NCBI RefSeq assembly: GCF_914767665.1
Contig: NC_059503.1
Coordinates: forward strand, 5,890,001 to 5,954,000
From: Harmonia axyridis
Lineage: Eukaryota; Arthropoda; Insecta; Coleoptera; Coccinellidae
Length of the DNA stretch: 64,000 nt
Reading direction: 5' to 3'
The translations under genes were made by a program, and so were the position numbers. Of this stretch, positions 1 to 10,496 are shown one piece after another; position 1 is the first letter of the stretch; every line of letters starts with the position of its first letter. Below the pieces are notes generated by a model. It was not told where the DNA came from and did no database searches. It was given only the letters and a program-made list of their open reading frames with translations.

Positions 1-317
1 TATCCCTCTTTTTCATGAATATCTAGTATATGGAAATGTTTATTTTATCGTCGTTTTATTTTCTGACGTTTAGCACACTTATTTAGCTTTCATTTTATTC
101 CTTGTATTAGCTTTAAATGAATGAAAGAAATATAATAAAGGATTATGAATGTTCTCAGCTTGCATGACTGTTTATTTAAATTTTTCCTTTACTTCATTAC
201 GAGTCCTATTTATGTTTCATTCAAGATACTTCATTTTAATTATTATTGCTGCCTTATCGAGATTATAAGAAATTTCGTCAAGAAATTTTGATTCTAGTTT
301 AATGAAGCTATGAGCTA

Positions 318-1633
318 TAAGAACGTGCCCAACTAGAGCATTGGAGATCATTACAGATCTCACACCTCTTCATCTAGTGATAGAGAGAGTGGCCACTCTC
401 TATCTAAGGAAGGTACCGACAATGAGGAATAAGAATGCCTGGTCCCCCCTAACTAATTAACTAATTACATACCATCAACGAACCTTTCCAGTGATGAGAA
501 AATTAGCATTGAAAAAACTTTCATTAAGATACTAAGTAGAAAAGGAGTCCACAATCCCAGTTCTTAAAAAGAATACCATCAAATGGTACATAGATGGTTC
601 CAAAACTGGCGCTGGAGTATTTGGGACTAATACCATATGCTCCATATCGTAAATAAATGAGAAAATTAGCATTGAAAAAACCTTCATTAAGATACTAAGT
701 AGAAAAGGAGTCCACAATCCCAGTTCTTAAAAAGAATACCATCAAATGGTACATAGATGGTTCCAAAACTGGCGCTGGAGTATTTGGGACTAATACCATA
801 TGCTCCATATCGCTGTCTAAGTGTCTTTCAGGCAGAGATACTTGCAATAGAGAAATGTGTAGAAATTAACCTAGCAAGAAACTTTCAGAAATGTGATATA
901 GCGATACATTCTGATAGTCAGGCTGCAATCAAAGAACTGAGCTCAAATATCATCGTTTCTAAGATGGTAATGGAGTGCCAACTTAATGAAATAGTCAATG
1001 ATAACAAGGTCTTTTTAGTCTGTTTGCCCGGCCACTCGGGAATTAAAAGGAATGAAGAGGCCAACACACTTGCTAGAAAAGGATCACAAACTCTTTTCAT
1101 CGGCCCGGAACCTTTCTGTGGCGTAGACAAATGTACTTACAAGAAAGAGTTTCAGGAGAAGGAAAAAACCGAAAAAGAAACACTCTGGCAGAATCTTCCT
1201 GGCTTTGATCACTCCAAAAAGTTTCTTCGAAACATTGACACTGACAAGAAGTATCTGGTTCTTAGCAAAATATCCTACACCTCCTCGCTGGATTCCTCAC
1301 GGGGCATTGTCGCCTTAGGAAAAGCCTCATTAGAATGAGTCTAGCAAAAAATGATGGGAGCAGATTCTGTGGGGAAGAAGAAGAAACTCCTGATCACTTG
1401 GTGACGGAATGCCTCGCCATCACTATCCAACGCAAAATTTGCTTTGGACAAGATACTTGTAGAAGTGAGGAAGTTGCCTCCTTGAAGCCATCCCAGATAC
1501 TGGAGTTCATCAGAACTCTGGAACTGGAAGGCGAGCTGTAGATCACGTTATGGAGATAATAGCTCTGATTGGGGGGCACAATAGACCATCAGGTTGCAGT
1601 GAAACGGAACCTCCTTAATTGAATCTAATCTAA
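318..1633 (+). pseudogene. Decayed non-LTR retrotransposon, C-terminal reverse transcriptase and RNase H part
   Basis: Three reading frames together give the C-terminal half of a jockey/R1-like polyprotein. Bases about 318-450 encode a thumb-like segment containing ALEIITDLTPLHLVIERVA. Bases 740-1110 encode an RNase H domain with WYIDGSKTGAG, VFQAEILAIE, HSDSQAAI and GHSGIKRNEEAN. The last acidic position of the usual D-E-D-D set reads N. Bases 1270-1540 encode a GHCRLRKSLIRM-like stretch and a CCHC-like knuckle, RFCGEEEETPDHLVTEC, whose first Cys is lost. Frameshifts lie near 820 and 1300, stops are present, and the endonuclease and RT core are missing. The 3' end carries a short AATCTAATCTAAT tail near 1621-1633. 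Clade is inferred from domain order only. Related fragments lie at 7652-7895, 45890-46440 and 55895-56045. Confidence 0.75.
494..812 (+). repeat. 163-bp tandem duplication inside the non-LTR remnant
   Basis: Bases 494-649 and 657-812 are almost identical direct copies with a 163-bp period. Each runs from ATGAGAAAATTAGCATTG to CTCCATATCG. Both copies carry the RNase H start YIDGSKTGAG, so the duplication arose inside the retrotransposon remnant. Confidence 0.9.
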
Positions 1634-1722
1634 TACGTTAAAGTGAAATCTCTCGAAGATATCAAAATCAAATCAAAACTACCGCAAAACTTTCTTGGAA
1701 AAACACTATATTCACTGGACTA

Positions 1723-2010
1723 ATGATCAAATTGAACGAATTGCGCTTCCAACATCTTGAACACTCAGTTTATTATTCAGATCTAGTCCCCAGTGATATC
1801 TGGCTTTTTGCAGATCTCAAAAAAAGGCTCCAAGGAAAGAAATTTGGCTCTAAAAAAGAAGTGCTTGCCGAGGTTGAAGCCTTTATCAAAAGCCAAGACG
1901 AATTTTTCTACAGAAAAGGTATTGAAATGTTAGAGGAACGTTGGAGTCACTCTTGTAGGTGACTATGTTGATAAATATAGTCGAATTCTCAAGAAAAATA
2001 ATTTCAACCG
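1723..2010 (+). pseudogene. Mariner transposase C-terminal fragment
   Basis: The frame encodes a peptide with YSDLVPSDIWLFADLKK, which matches the third catalytic block of mariner transposases (PDLAPSDxxLF). It continues with EVEAFIKSQDEFFYRKGIEMLEERW and, after a frameshift near 1957, GDYVDKYSRILKK, the usual mariner C-terminus. The N-terminal DNA-binding region and the first two catalytic Asp blocks are missing, so it is an inactive 3' remnant. It differs from the Mos1-like copies at 44, 47 and 59 kb. Confidence 0.75.
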
Positions 2011-2294
2011 TGATTTATTCAGTGAAGTCTCACGTGTAAGGTTTCGATGTCACTATTCGCCAATAAAACGCAAATTTGAGTTGCGGGAAGTGCGAAAGCC
2101 AACCACCCAAAACCGGAAACTTAAAATTTAACGATATGCCACAAATCAGAGCTCGCGCAGTCGGCTATAAAGCTGATCATTACAAAATCGCCTTATCAAC
2201 AAATGATGCTGTTTTGAATGACGACAAACGCAGCGCCGCCTGCCGATATCAAAACGCAATTAGGTCGTAAAGTTCGGAACGACACGATCGAAAT

Positions 2295-3103
2295 CAGGGC
2301 CGGTGCCAGCAATTTTGGCGCCTGAAGCAAAGAATTTTTTGGCGCCTCTGCTGAAAAAGAATCAATAAACACCCCCTCTCCCCCAACAAAAATCATCACC
2401 TGCTCCGATGATAATTCGCTATTTTTGATTTCTCTAGCGTTTTTGCTAATCGTTCCTTTCTAAAGTCGTTTCCACTGGGTTTCTTGTTTTTCGGACATTT
2501 TTTACCTACAATGAATTCCTGGATTTCTTCGACGCCGATAAACAATGCGTAAGTAATATATCTGATTCTCACATTCACAAGAAACTACGTACGATCGATG
2601 AAAATTACCTATCACACCACAAGATACATAGGGCGGTAAGGCATGCAAAGCTTCGAAAACTAAATGGGATCAAAAACAGATGTTCCGCTGAAAACATTTA
2701 GCATTAATCAGTAACTAGTTTCGAATGCAGAATCGTAGGAATTTTCCATATGCTGAATATGTAAACAACTTCCACGTAATTCGAAGTGTTGTTTTTCGTC
2801 TTTGTGAAATACATTCCATCCCTCATTCAATTAGGGTGATAGGCAATGCTGCTTATATTGGTTGGGTTGCCATGTGTTATTTATTGAACAGGCGGCTTAG
2901 TAAAGACGGTTTGGAGATTTTTATTGCAGGGAATGTTGATAAACGCAGGAAAGCGGACTAACCTCATGTTGTTTTTGAGAATCAAGACTATATTTTTCCA
3001 GAAATATGAAAGAGCGGTCACAAACTGGGCTAAATTGCCTCCCATCGAAAAGAGGCGCCTGAAACAGTCGCTTCACTGTTTCACCCCTGCCCTGCCGGCC
3101 CTG
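2295..3103. mobile_element. Non-autonomous hAT-like transposon with 8-bp target duplication
   Basis: The left end reads CAGGGCCGGTGCCAGCAA and the reverse complement of the right end reads CAGGGCCGGCAGGGCAGG, giving a shared 9-bp CAGGGCCGG terminus. The flanks are ATCGAAAT (2287-2294) and ATCAAAAT (3104-3111), an 8-bp duplication matching at 7 of 8 positions. CAGGG ends and 8-bp duplications are typical of the hAT superfamily. A second inner motif, GGCGCCT, occurs near both ends. No transposase is recognisable inside; the open frames at 2725-3145 match nothing I know. Confidence 0.6.
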
Positions 3104-3461
3104 ATCAAAATTAAGGGTTGGAGGGTTTCTCTACCCCCGACATGATTATTCGATCATCGCATTATTGCCAGATCACATTTCCCGATGGTAATTCACTTCC
3201 CGAAAGCCCGATTTTTTTTATATACACGTCACGCTCAATAAAGCAGCCCCGCATTTTACGTAAGGAAGGCTGAGGAGAATGGCCAAGTTACAATTTGACC
3301 CTGTTATTAGGGGTCGTAAAAAATTCAATATTTTGGTATCGGACTAGGCAATAACTAAGGGAATTTGGCGTATCGGATCGCTTTGGGGAAGTGTTCGACG
3401 TTTTAACGTTGGCGGACGTGAATTTTGCGTCACAATTCAGTTTTTATACATTATGTCAAAC

Positions 3462-4329
3462 CATAGAGTAATAGATATGTAGGATTTCACATATGCCTAC
3501 TTATGCGTTTCGTCCCTGGCACACACACACCGGACTCATCAGTGTGACTTTGGTTTATTTGTGTGTGCCGTGTCACAGACGCTTGGGGAATTTATTATTA
3601 TCGGGAGCCGCCGGGACTCGAACCCGGCACCTTGTCGCATCTCGGTGAGTGAGTCTACACTCTTAACCTCTAGGCCACCGAGTGCTGTGTTTATTGTTGC
3701 TATGTGGAGCTTTATGAGAAGCCGCCACATGACTCCCTCCCCAGTGACGGAGGAACGAAATTTTATGCGTGTTACGAGGTCATCGGTGCAGCCGGGTGAT
3801 TGCCGCCTAATCAGAGCTGCACCTTGCGGCATCGTGCGGACGGTGAATGCCACCTATTCAGGTCCGCTATACCGCGGCAGACCAAGGAGCACGTATTGCA
3901 CGTCATGGGAATAGGCGTCTAGAGTTTCGTTGGAAATTGCAATATTTGGAATCCGATATTTTTTCTAATTGTCGTATTTGTAATAAGCAGAGTATTTTTT
4001 ATTTTTTGTGTACACCTGCTGAAATCCAAGGTCTGGCAACTTTTGCTCTCCTAGTGTCATCGGTTGTTTCACGTCGTTTGACGCGCTTGAAGTTTGTTTT
4101 CTGAATTTCTGATATACTTTGACTTAATATGAAACGTTGATTCACTTTGGGGCATAAGAAGTGAGTTCTTTGTGGAGAAACTCGCGAATTGAGTGAAATA
4201 TCGTATCACTGACATGTTTTCATTTCTGCTTATTTCATTCCAAATTTTATAGGTCATGTTAGGGACAAAATTTGCTTACTGAAAATGATATATGATCCCT
4301 GTATCTGTATGTATGTTTATTACTCTGAG
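3462..4329. mobile_element. P-like MITE, copy 1, interrupted by a SINE-like insert
   Basis: The left end is CATAGAGTAATAGATATG and the right end is the reverse complement of CTCAGAGTAATAAACATA. The flanks are an exact 8-bp duplication, TGTCAAAC, at 3454-3461 and 4330-4337. From about 3925 to 4329 the sequence matches the copies at 17717-18294 and, inverted, 12432-12995. About 430 bases of unrelated DNA (3490-3920) sit after the first 30 bases. An 8-bp duplication with CA-starting inverted ends fits the P superfamily. The inner stub GGGGCATAAGAAGTG...TTTGTGGAG is a mutated form of the zinc-finger-like peptide seen in copy 3. Confidence 0.7.
3490..3920 (-). mobile_element. tRNA-derived SINE-like insert
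   Basis: On the minus strand, 3690 to 3605 has a pol III A-box-like TGGCCTAGAGG and a perfect B box GGTTCGAGTCC, spaced as in a tRNA. The acceptor ends do not pair, so this is not a functional tRNA gene. After the B box comes a short TAATAATAA run, then GT/CA-rich sequence. The insert is more GC-rich than its surroundings and lies wholly inside a P-like MITE. Its exact ends are uncertain because I see no clear target duplication. Confidence 0.55.
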
Positions 4330-4337
4330 TGTCAAAC

Positions 4338-5919
4338 TATGCTGTCGAATTTCATATACTTTTTTCGTTCAATGTTAGATGAAATAAAAATCTCTGAATC
4401 ATGAATATCTACCGAACCAAAGCTTGAAATATCTGAAAACTGAATATACTGAAGGAAATATTATTCGATAAGAGTGTAAAATGCAAAAGTTTGATAAGAC
4501 GTTGTTTTATACCAATAATTATTGGATTATCAGTGAACCCAGCGGTCGTTGTTCTATAAGACTTTTGGCTCTGGAATTTTAATTCAATCGATGGACTGTC
4601 ATAATTTTATTCGAATTTTTCAACAAATCTTTATAATGTTTATTTCCAGTAGAAACTCAATTCTGAAGAATTGTTACGTTAGAATCCCATTTTGCACCAA
4701 GATTTTTATTGTAATATACAATAATAAAAAAATTAAGAAAAATTAAGCAATTTGTCATAGGAATTTGGACAGAAAAAAATTTAGGAAACCTTTAATTGAT
4801 ATATTCTACTTCTTCATTTGTGAGAGTTTAATAACAAGATATTGCACATAATTTTTTTATTTTCTGATAAATATTTACTTGAAGAATCAAGAGCAGTATC
4901 CAATTCAGTAATAATACGAGATGAATGTTTCATTCTGGTGATTCGAAACTTAAGCTCGATTATTATCGACGATTGGGCATCTTCAGGTAGAATATTCGCA
5001 CCCTACCATTACAATGTTGCCAAAAATTTCAAAAAATCTCATTATAGAAGAAAAAAATCGATACTCATAGTGGAGTAGTAGATATTAAGGACTACTCTAC
5101 AAACGATGAGAAATTTTGTTGAGAAACCTCTTGTACTGTTATAAGACTTTTTTCAATAGAATTTTTCATTGTTTGTGGAGAGCACTTAGAGACCATGGTC
5201 CTCATCTTTGAAATCTCATTGTTATAAGTTCACAATCCTTGTTTTTGTGTGTAACATTCTGAAAGATACAAAAAATCTGAATTCGTTGTAATTGATGCCC
5301 TAGAACAAGGAAGACGTAGAATAATATCCCTAGGGAATCCAAAAACGGATCAATCACTCCAGAAATTCCAGACCCACGTCAAGATTCATCTGTGGAAAAT
5401 TCCAAGCCGCTGTTTCCTAGACGTGTTTGTCTTTCCGATTAGTTGCTTGCACTTTCATCTGAACAATCTATCTTCCATCCTTCTTCCTCCGCCCTCTATC
5501 TTCGTTTCACTCATTGAACTACACAAACACCAATATATTCCATATTCTCGAAGCGATGTTTGCTATGGAGTCAATATGTATATCAAATATTAGGTTGGAG
5601 TCATATTTACATTCGCTCAAGAAGGCACCGGGACTTGATAATTCAAAAAAAAAAGCTAGAAGGTATTGTAGAAATTATTTTTGCCTTGCTGAGTTGGCAC
5701 AATTTTTCTCTTTACTCACACAGTGTTATTATGTTTATTCACTGATCGTTTTCACTACGAATGTTCACGTGATAAGTAGATATCATGGAATTTATATTGA
5801 ATGTTTCTAACAGAAAAGCGGGAAACTTGTAATTCTTTTGTGGTATAGAAAAAGAGTACCTGAAGGAAAAATTTGTAGGGTAAGGGAAATATATTTATCT
5901 GGATCTCAGTAAAAACATA
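4338..5919. other. AT-rich sequence with no recognised gene
   Basis: Only short open frames without family features are visible. I see no clear repeat structure here. Confidence 0.5.
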
Positions 5920-5920
5920 T

Positions 5921-6807
5921 ACACTGTGTCCGTAAAGTATGGAGCAAATTCATTTTAGCTGAACAGACCATTTTAAGAAATAATCCTGAAACACGTCGAT
6001 TTTTGATTTTAATTTACTGTATTTTGAAATAATAATCTAATATACAGGGGGTGAATTACTTTCGAGTAATGACGTCACCGTAATTTTTTTAAATGGAACA
6101 CTCCCATTTTGTCTCAATTTTCCGATTACTCTAGCTGAGCTGATTCCAAAAATTTATCACATGTCGATTCCAATTGTTACAGGATGGACAAAAATACAAT
6201 AGTTTTGTGCTCATAAAGTAACGCGTAACATTCTTTATTAGTTAAATTAACAATATTATCAAAAATACTTATTGTCTAGCGGCAAATGGTGGCACCCTGT
6301 AGTTTATTACATTTTAAGTTTAATAAAAATGTATAAAACTAAGAAATAAATTCTTTCATATTCTGTCGGCTAAACCACAAGTACCAAACATGTTTGGAAA
6401 CAGCTCATTTTTATTAATCTAAAAATGTAACAAACTACAGGGTTTTTCATTCAAACCAATTGCCGCTGGACAATAAGTATTTTCGATAGTATTGTTGATT
6501 TAACTAATAAAGAATGTTACGCGTTACTTTATGAGCACACACAAAACTATTGTATTTTTGTCCACCCTGTACCAATTGGAATCAATATGTGATACATTTT
6601 TGGAATCAGCTCAGCTAGAGTAATCGTAAAATTGAGACAAAATGGGGGTGTTCCATTTAAAAAAAATTACGGTGACGTCATCACTCGAAAGTAATTCACC
6701 CTGTATATTAGATTATTATTTTAAAATACGACGTGTTTCAGGATCATTTCTCAAAATGGTCTGTTTAGCTAAAAATGAATTTGTTCCATACTTTACGGAC
6801 ACAGTGT
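5921..6807. mobile_element. Long palindromic MITE, copy 1
   Basis: The ends are CACTGTGTCCGTAAAGTATG and its inverted copy, flanked by TA on both sides, as expected for a Tc1/mariner-type insertion. The two arms stay complementary inward for about 300 bases, including GAATTACTTTCGAGTAATGACGTCA-type and ACGCGTTAC segments. A smaller inverted repeat (CACCCTGTAGTTTATTACA with its partner near 6423-6446) lies in the centre. There is no coding capacity. A second, shorter member is at 43105-43820. Confidence 0.85.
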
Positions 6808-7282
6808 AGATGCTGTATTTCAACCGTTCATTTAGATCTAACAAATAAATTGTGATGGAAAATTCTCAATTTCAAGACAAAAATTGCCAATATATTTCCA
6901 CCGATTCATTTTCATCGCTTCATTTCTCTCGAAATGGCGCCACCTGAGATAGAGACGTGGAAAGTGCATATCTTCGTAAATTTTCCAGAGGCTGAAATAT
7001 TCCCTTTACTTTTTAAACGTCGGGGTTAGATTTATGTTCCGAATGTAGCAGAAATCGCATGTACCTAATGGCACGATAAAATTGTGATTGTGCCCGTATA
7101 AATCTACTGTATTTCTAGTCTCTCTCTCCCATAACCGTTTCTTTCCTGCAGGTCTCAGTTTGAAATACTGGGGAAGTTCCTGTAAGTTTCGACTTTTCGA
7201 TAGATTTCTCACTATTGGATGTGATCCTGCCGGACAATTCGATTTTTGTTGCAATTCCTTTTGAAAATAAAAGGAACAACTT

Positions 7283-7486
7283 ATTAAATTAATTTCACGG
7301 CATTCAGACAATTTTTCATTTCTGGAAAAAGTACCTCCCCGAGCGGGACTCGAACCCGCAACCTCCGAATAACTAGTCCGACACTCTAGCCATTTCAGCC
7401 ATCAAGGAAGCGGAAGATTCTCCGCAATCTAGAATAGAAAAATTGTCTGAATGCCGTGAAATTAATTTAATATGTTAATACACAGG
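7283..7486 (-). mobile_element. tRNA-like mobile element with 36-bp inverted ends
   Basis: A perfect 36-bp inverted repeat lies at 7282-7317 and 7437-7472. Between the arms, on the minus strand, is a tRNA-like sequence with an A-box-like TGGCTGAAATGG and B box GGTTCGAGTCC followed by CCGCTCGGGGAGG. The unit is bounded by an 11-bp direct repeat AGGAACAACTT at 7272-7282 and 7487-7497. A duplication of this length suggests retroposition as for a SINE, while the inverted arms are unusual for one. The tRNA-like core is not a convincing functional tRNA. Confidence 0.75.
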
Positions 7487-7651
7487 AGGAACAACTTTTG
7501 GCTGTAGGAATTCCAACTTTTTCTATCAAAATTCTCCTGCGAACGAAAATTGATTATTTGTTATGAAATATCGTTAAAAAGTTATATTTCATACTAACCA
7601 TTTCTACCTTTTACTTTTCAATTATCCAGAATGAAAAATAATCATTGGGGT

Positions 7652-7895
7652 TCAAAATTCCGTCACCAGGTGATCAGGAGTCTCTTCGCCCTCCTCGTAG
7701 AATCTGCACTCTTGGTTTTTTGCTTGACACATTCTTATGAGGTACTTTCTGAAGCAGCAATGCCCTGTAAGGAATACAATGAAGAGGTTTAGCATATGCT
7801 GGACAAGATCCTGAAACTTAGATCTCGCAGTTTTCGGAATGATCCAACTCAAAAAGATTCTGCCAGAGTGTTTTTTCCTTCTCCTGAAACTCTCT
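7652..7895 (-). pseudogene. Non-LTR retrotransposon C-terminal fragment
   Basis: The minus strand encodes LTGHCCFRKYLIRMCQAKNQ followed by a knuckle-like CRFYEEGEETPDHLVTEF. This matches the C-terminal part of the remnant at 1270-1420 (same spacing, EETPDHLVTE shared). Two of the Cys positions are changed and nothing else of the element remains. Confidence 0.65.
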
Positions 7896-8187
7896 CTACT
7901 AGGTTTATTTACCTATATACCACCCAAAGATTCCTGAAAGACAATTTGACAGTGGCCTAACGATAGTGAGGTTTGGTGCCATTTGAGAATAGTTTGTGTA
8001 GGTACCATTTTTTTTGAGATCTGGACTCCCTTTTCCAATCTTCTTCTCTACTTAACATCGTAGAGAATTTTGACTGAAAAAATAATGGCATCGTACAAAA
8101 AAAGCTATGAGTATTTTTAACGTTAAGAACTACTGGATCTCAAATAGCATATAGGGTACTCACTCACCTTTCTGGAGAGTAAATATG

Positions 8188-9110
8188 AAGGGTGTTTTTT
8201 TTAGAGCTATAGAACTTTAAATTGCAATTAAACAACGATGGATTATTCGATTGACATGCATTTTATTTATCCGCAAGATAATCTTGTGGCATTACATTTC
8301 AAATATGATTTCTGGCATATGACCGCCACGGCTGGCTTGGATGTAATCCAATCTTCCAATTTCAATGACTTTTTCCAACATTTGTGGCCGTATATCGGCA
8401 ATAACACGGCGAATGTTGTCTTCCAAATGGTCAAGGGTTTGTGGCTTATCCGCATAGACCAATGACTTTACATAGCCCCACAGAAAGTAGTCTAGCGGTG
8501 TTAAATCACAAGATCTTGGAGGCCATTTCACAGGTCCAAAACGTGAAATTAGGAGGTCATCAAACGTGTCTTTCAATAAATCGATTGTGGCACGAGCTGT
8601 GTGACATGTTGCGCCGTCTTGTTGGAACCACAGCTCCTGGACATCATGGTTGTTCAATTCAGGAATGAAAAAGTTAGTAATCATGGCTCTATACCGATCA
8701 CCATTGACTGTAACGTTCTGGCTATCATCGTTTTTGAAGAAGTACGGACCAATAATTCCACCAGCCCATAAAGCGCACCAAACAGTCAGTTTTCTGGATG
8801 TAACGGTGTTTCGACATACACTTGAGGATTAGCTTCACTCCAAATGCGGCAGTTTTGTTTGTTGACGTAGCCATTCAACCAGAAGTGCGCTTAATCGCTA
8901 ATGGACATAGTGCGCGATACGTATTCCGCACAGAACCATTATTTTCGAAATAAAATTGCACTATTTGCAAGCGTTGTTCAGGCGTGAGTCTATTCATGAT
9001 GAATTGCCAAACCAAACTGAGAATAAATCACTTGACAGCTGTTGAATCGGTCGCCATCTTTAACAGTAATGCCAACTTAGAGTTATATACCTCGAAAAAA
9101 AAACACCCTT
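8188..9110 (-). mobile_element. DD41D (rosa-type) Tc1/mariner deletion derivative, copy 1
   Basis: Ends read AAGGGTGTTTTTTTTAGAGC on the left and the inverse of AAGGGTGTTTTTTTTTCGAG on the right. Its flanks are TG on the left and TA on the right. The minus strand (8684 to 8292) encodes the second and third catalytic blocks: FQQDGATCHTA, then PPRSCDLTPLDYFLWG. The first block is broken: the sequence near 8890 reads AGCGATTAAGCGCAC, with a stop after the Asp. The DNA-binding N-terminus is deleted at the junction described for the other copies, with about 11 further bases lost. The transposase is not functional. Confidence 0.85.
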
Positions 9111-9112
9111 TA

Positions 9113-9556
9113 CATTCAATCTATCAGTAGGCCATAAATTCTCTAAACATAAAAATTCTGATCCCTCACCCCTTAAATCCAGCCCAGGTCAATCGCCAAA
9201 TACGCAAAAAAAAATTCAGTTGACGGGCACAAAAATATCTCTGTCGATGACAATTTAACGACACAATCCCAGCCTGACCCAATTTCACCTTGTTGGTTCA
9301 GGGATTTCGCCGGAAAATTTTTAATGCCGACGTCGATCCGAAAAGCGTACAGGGAGAGCGATGGGTCAGAAAATATTCATGAAATATCACGTTTTCGATG
9401 CGCGATTACCATATTTCGTGATTTTACGCTGTGTACACCCCGGCGGATGGATGTTCGACGCCGAAAAACGACGCACGGACGGTGGACGTCCTGGTCCTTC
9501 ACATCGGATAACTTCGAAAATGTTATGAATATTTTTCGGATTGGAAACAATATATA
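9113..9556. other. Unique-looking spacer between two DD41D copies
   Basis: The segment is somewhat GC-richer from 9300 to 9520. The short open frames there show no family features. Confidence 0.4.
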
Positions 9557-10496
9557 ACGGGTGTTTTTTTTCGAGATATATAACTTTAAGTTGGCATTAC
9601 TGTTCAAAATGGCGACCGATTCAACAGCTGTCAAGTGATTTATTCTCAGTTTGATCTGGCAATTTATCATGAATAGACTCACGCCTGAACAACGCTTGCA
9701 AATAGTGCAATTTTATTTCGAAAATAATGGTTCTGTTCGAAATACGTATCGCGCACTACGTGCATTTTATTTTGTTTAGCGATCAAGCGCACTTCTGGTT
9801 GAATGGCTACGTCAACAAACAAAACTGCCGCATTTGGAGTGGAGCTAATCCTCAAGTGTATGTCGAAACACCGTTACATTCAGAAAAACTGACTGTTTGG
9901 TGCGCTTTATGGGCTGGTGGAATCATTGGTCCGTACTTCTTCAAAAACGATGATGGCCAGAACGTTACAGTCAATGGTGATCGGTATAGAGCCATGATTA
10001 CTAACTTTTTCATTCCTGAATTGAACAACCATGATGTCCAGGAGCTGTGGTTCGAAAAAGACGGCGCAACATGTCACACAGCTCGTGCCACAATCGATTT
10101 ATTGAAAGGCACGTTTGGTGACCGCCTAATTTTACGTTTTGGACCTGTGAATTGGCTTCCAAGATCTTGTGATTTAACACCGTTAGACTACTTTCTGTGG
10201 GGCTATGTAAAGTCATTGGTCTATTCGGATAAGCCACAAACCCTTGACCATTTGGAAGACAACATTCGCCGTGTTATTGCCGATATACGGCCAGAAATGT
10301 TGGAAAAAGTCATCGAAAAGTGGACGTCCAGATTAGACTACATCCGAGCCAGCCGTGGCGGTCATATGCCAGAAATCATATTTGAAATGTAATGCCACAA
10401 GATTATCTTGTGGATAAATAAGAATCATGTCAATCGAATAATCCATCGTAGTTTTATTGCAATTCAAAGTTCTATAGATCTAAAAAAAACACCCTT
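9557..10496 (+). mobile_element. DD41D (rosa-type) Tc1/mariner deletion derivative, copy 2
   Basis: The element starts ACGGGTGTTTTTTTTCGAGA after TA and ends ACACCCTT followed by CA. The reading frame 9727-10392 (221 aa) covers only the catalytic region: FSDQAHFWLNGYVNK, FEKDGATCHTA and PRSCDLTPLDYFLWG. All three Asp are present, and 41 residues separate the second Asp from that of LDYF. This frame starts at an out-of-frame ATG in the truncated 5' part; the normal start MNRLTPEQRLQIVQF at 9670 runs into a stop after the deletion. The helix-turn-helix region is missing, so it cannot encode a full transposase. Confidence 0.88.

Noticed and set aside
3605..3690. Possible tRNA gene on the minus strand
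   Set aside because: A and B boxes are present, but the acceptor ends do not pair and the sequence continues into SINE-like DNA.
7006..7311. 101-codon minus-strand open frame
   Set aside because: Its start lies in the inverted arm of the tRNA-like element, and it shows no recognisable motif.
7325..7400. Possible tRNA gene on the minus strand
   Set aside because: It has a perfect B box, but lies between 36-bp inverted arms in a mobile unit and lacks a good acceptor stem.
8238..8668. Plus-strand open frames opposite the DD41D transposase
   Set aside because: The same antisense frames recur in every DD41D copy and are mirror images of the catalytic region.
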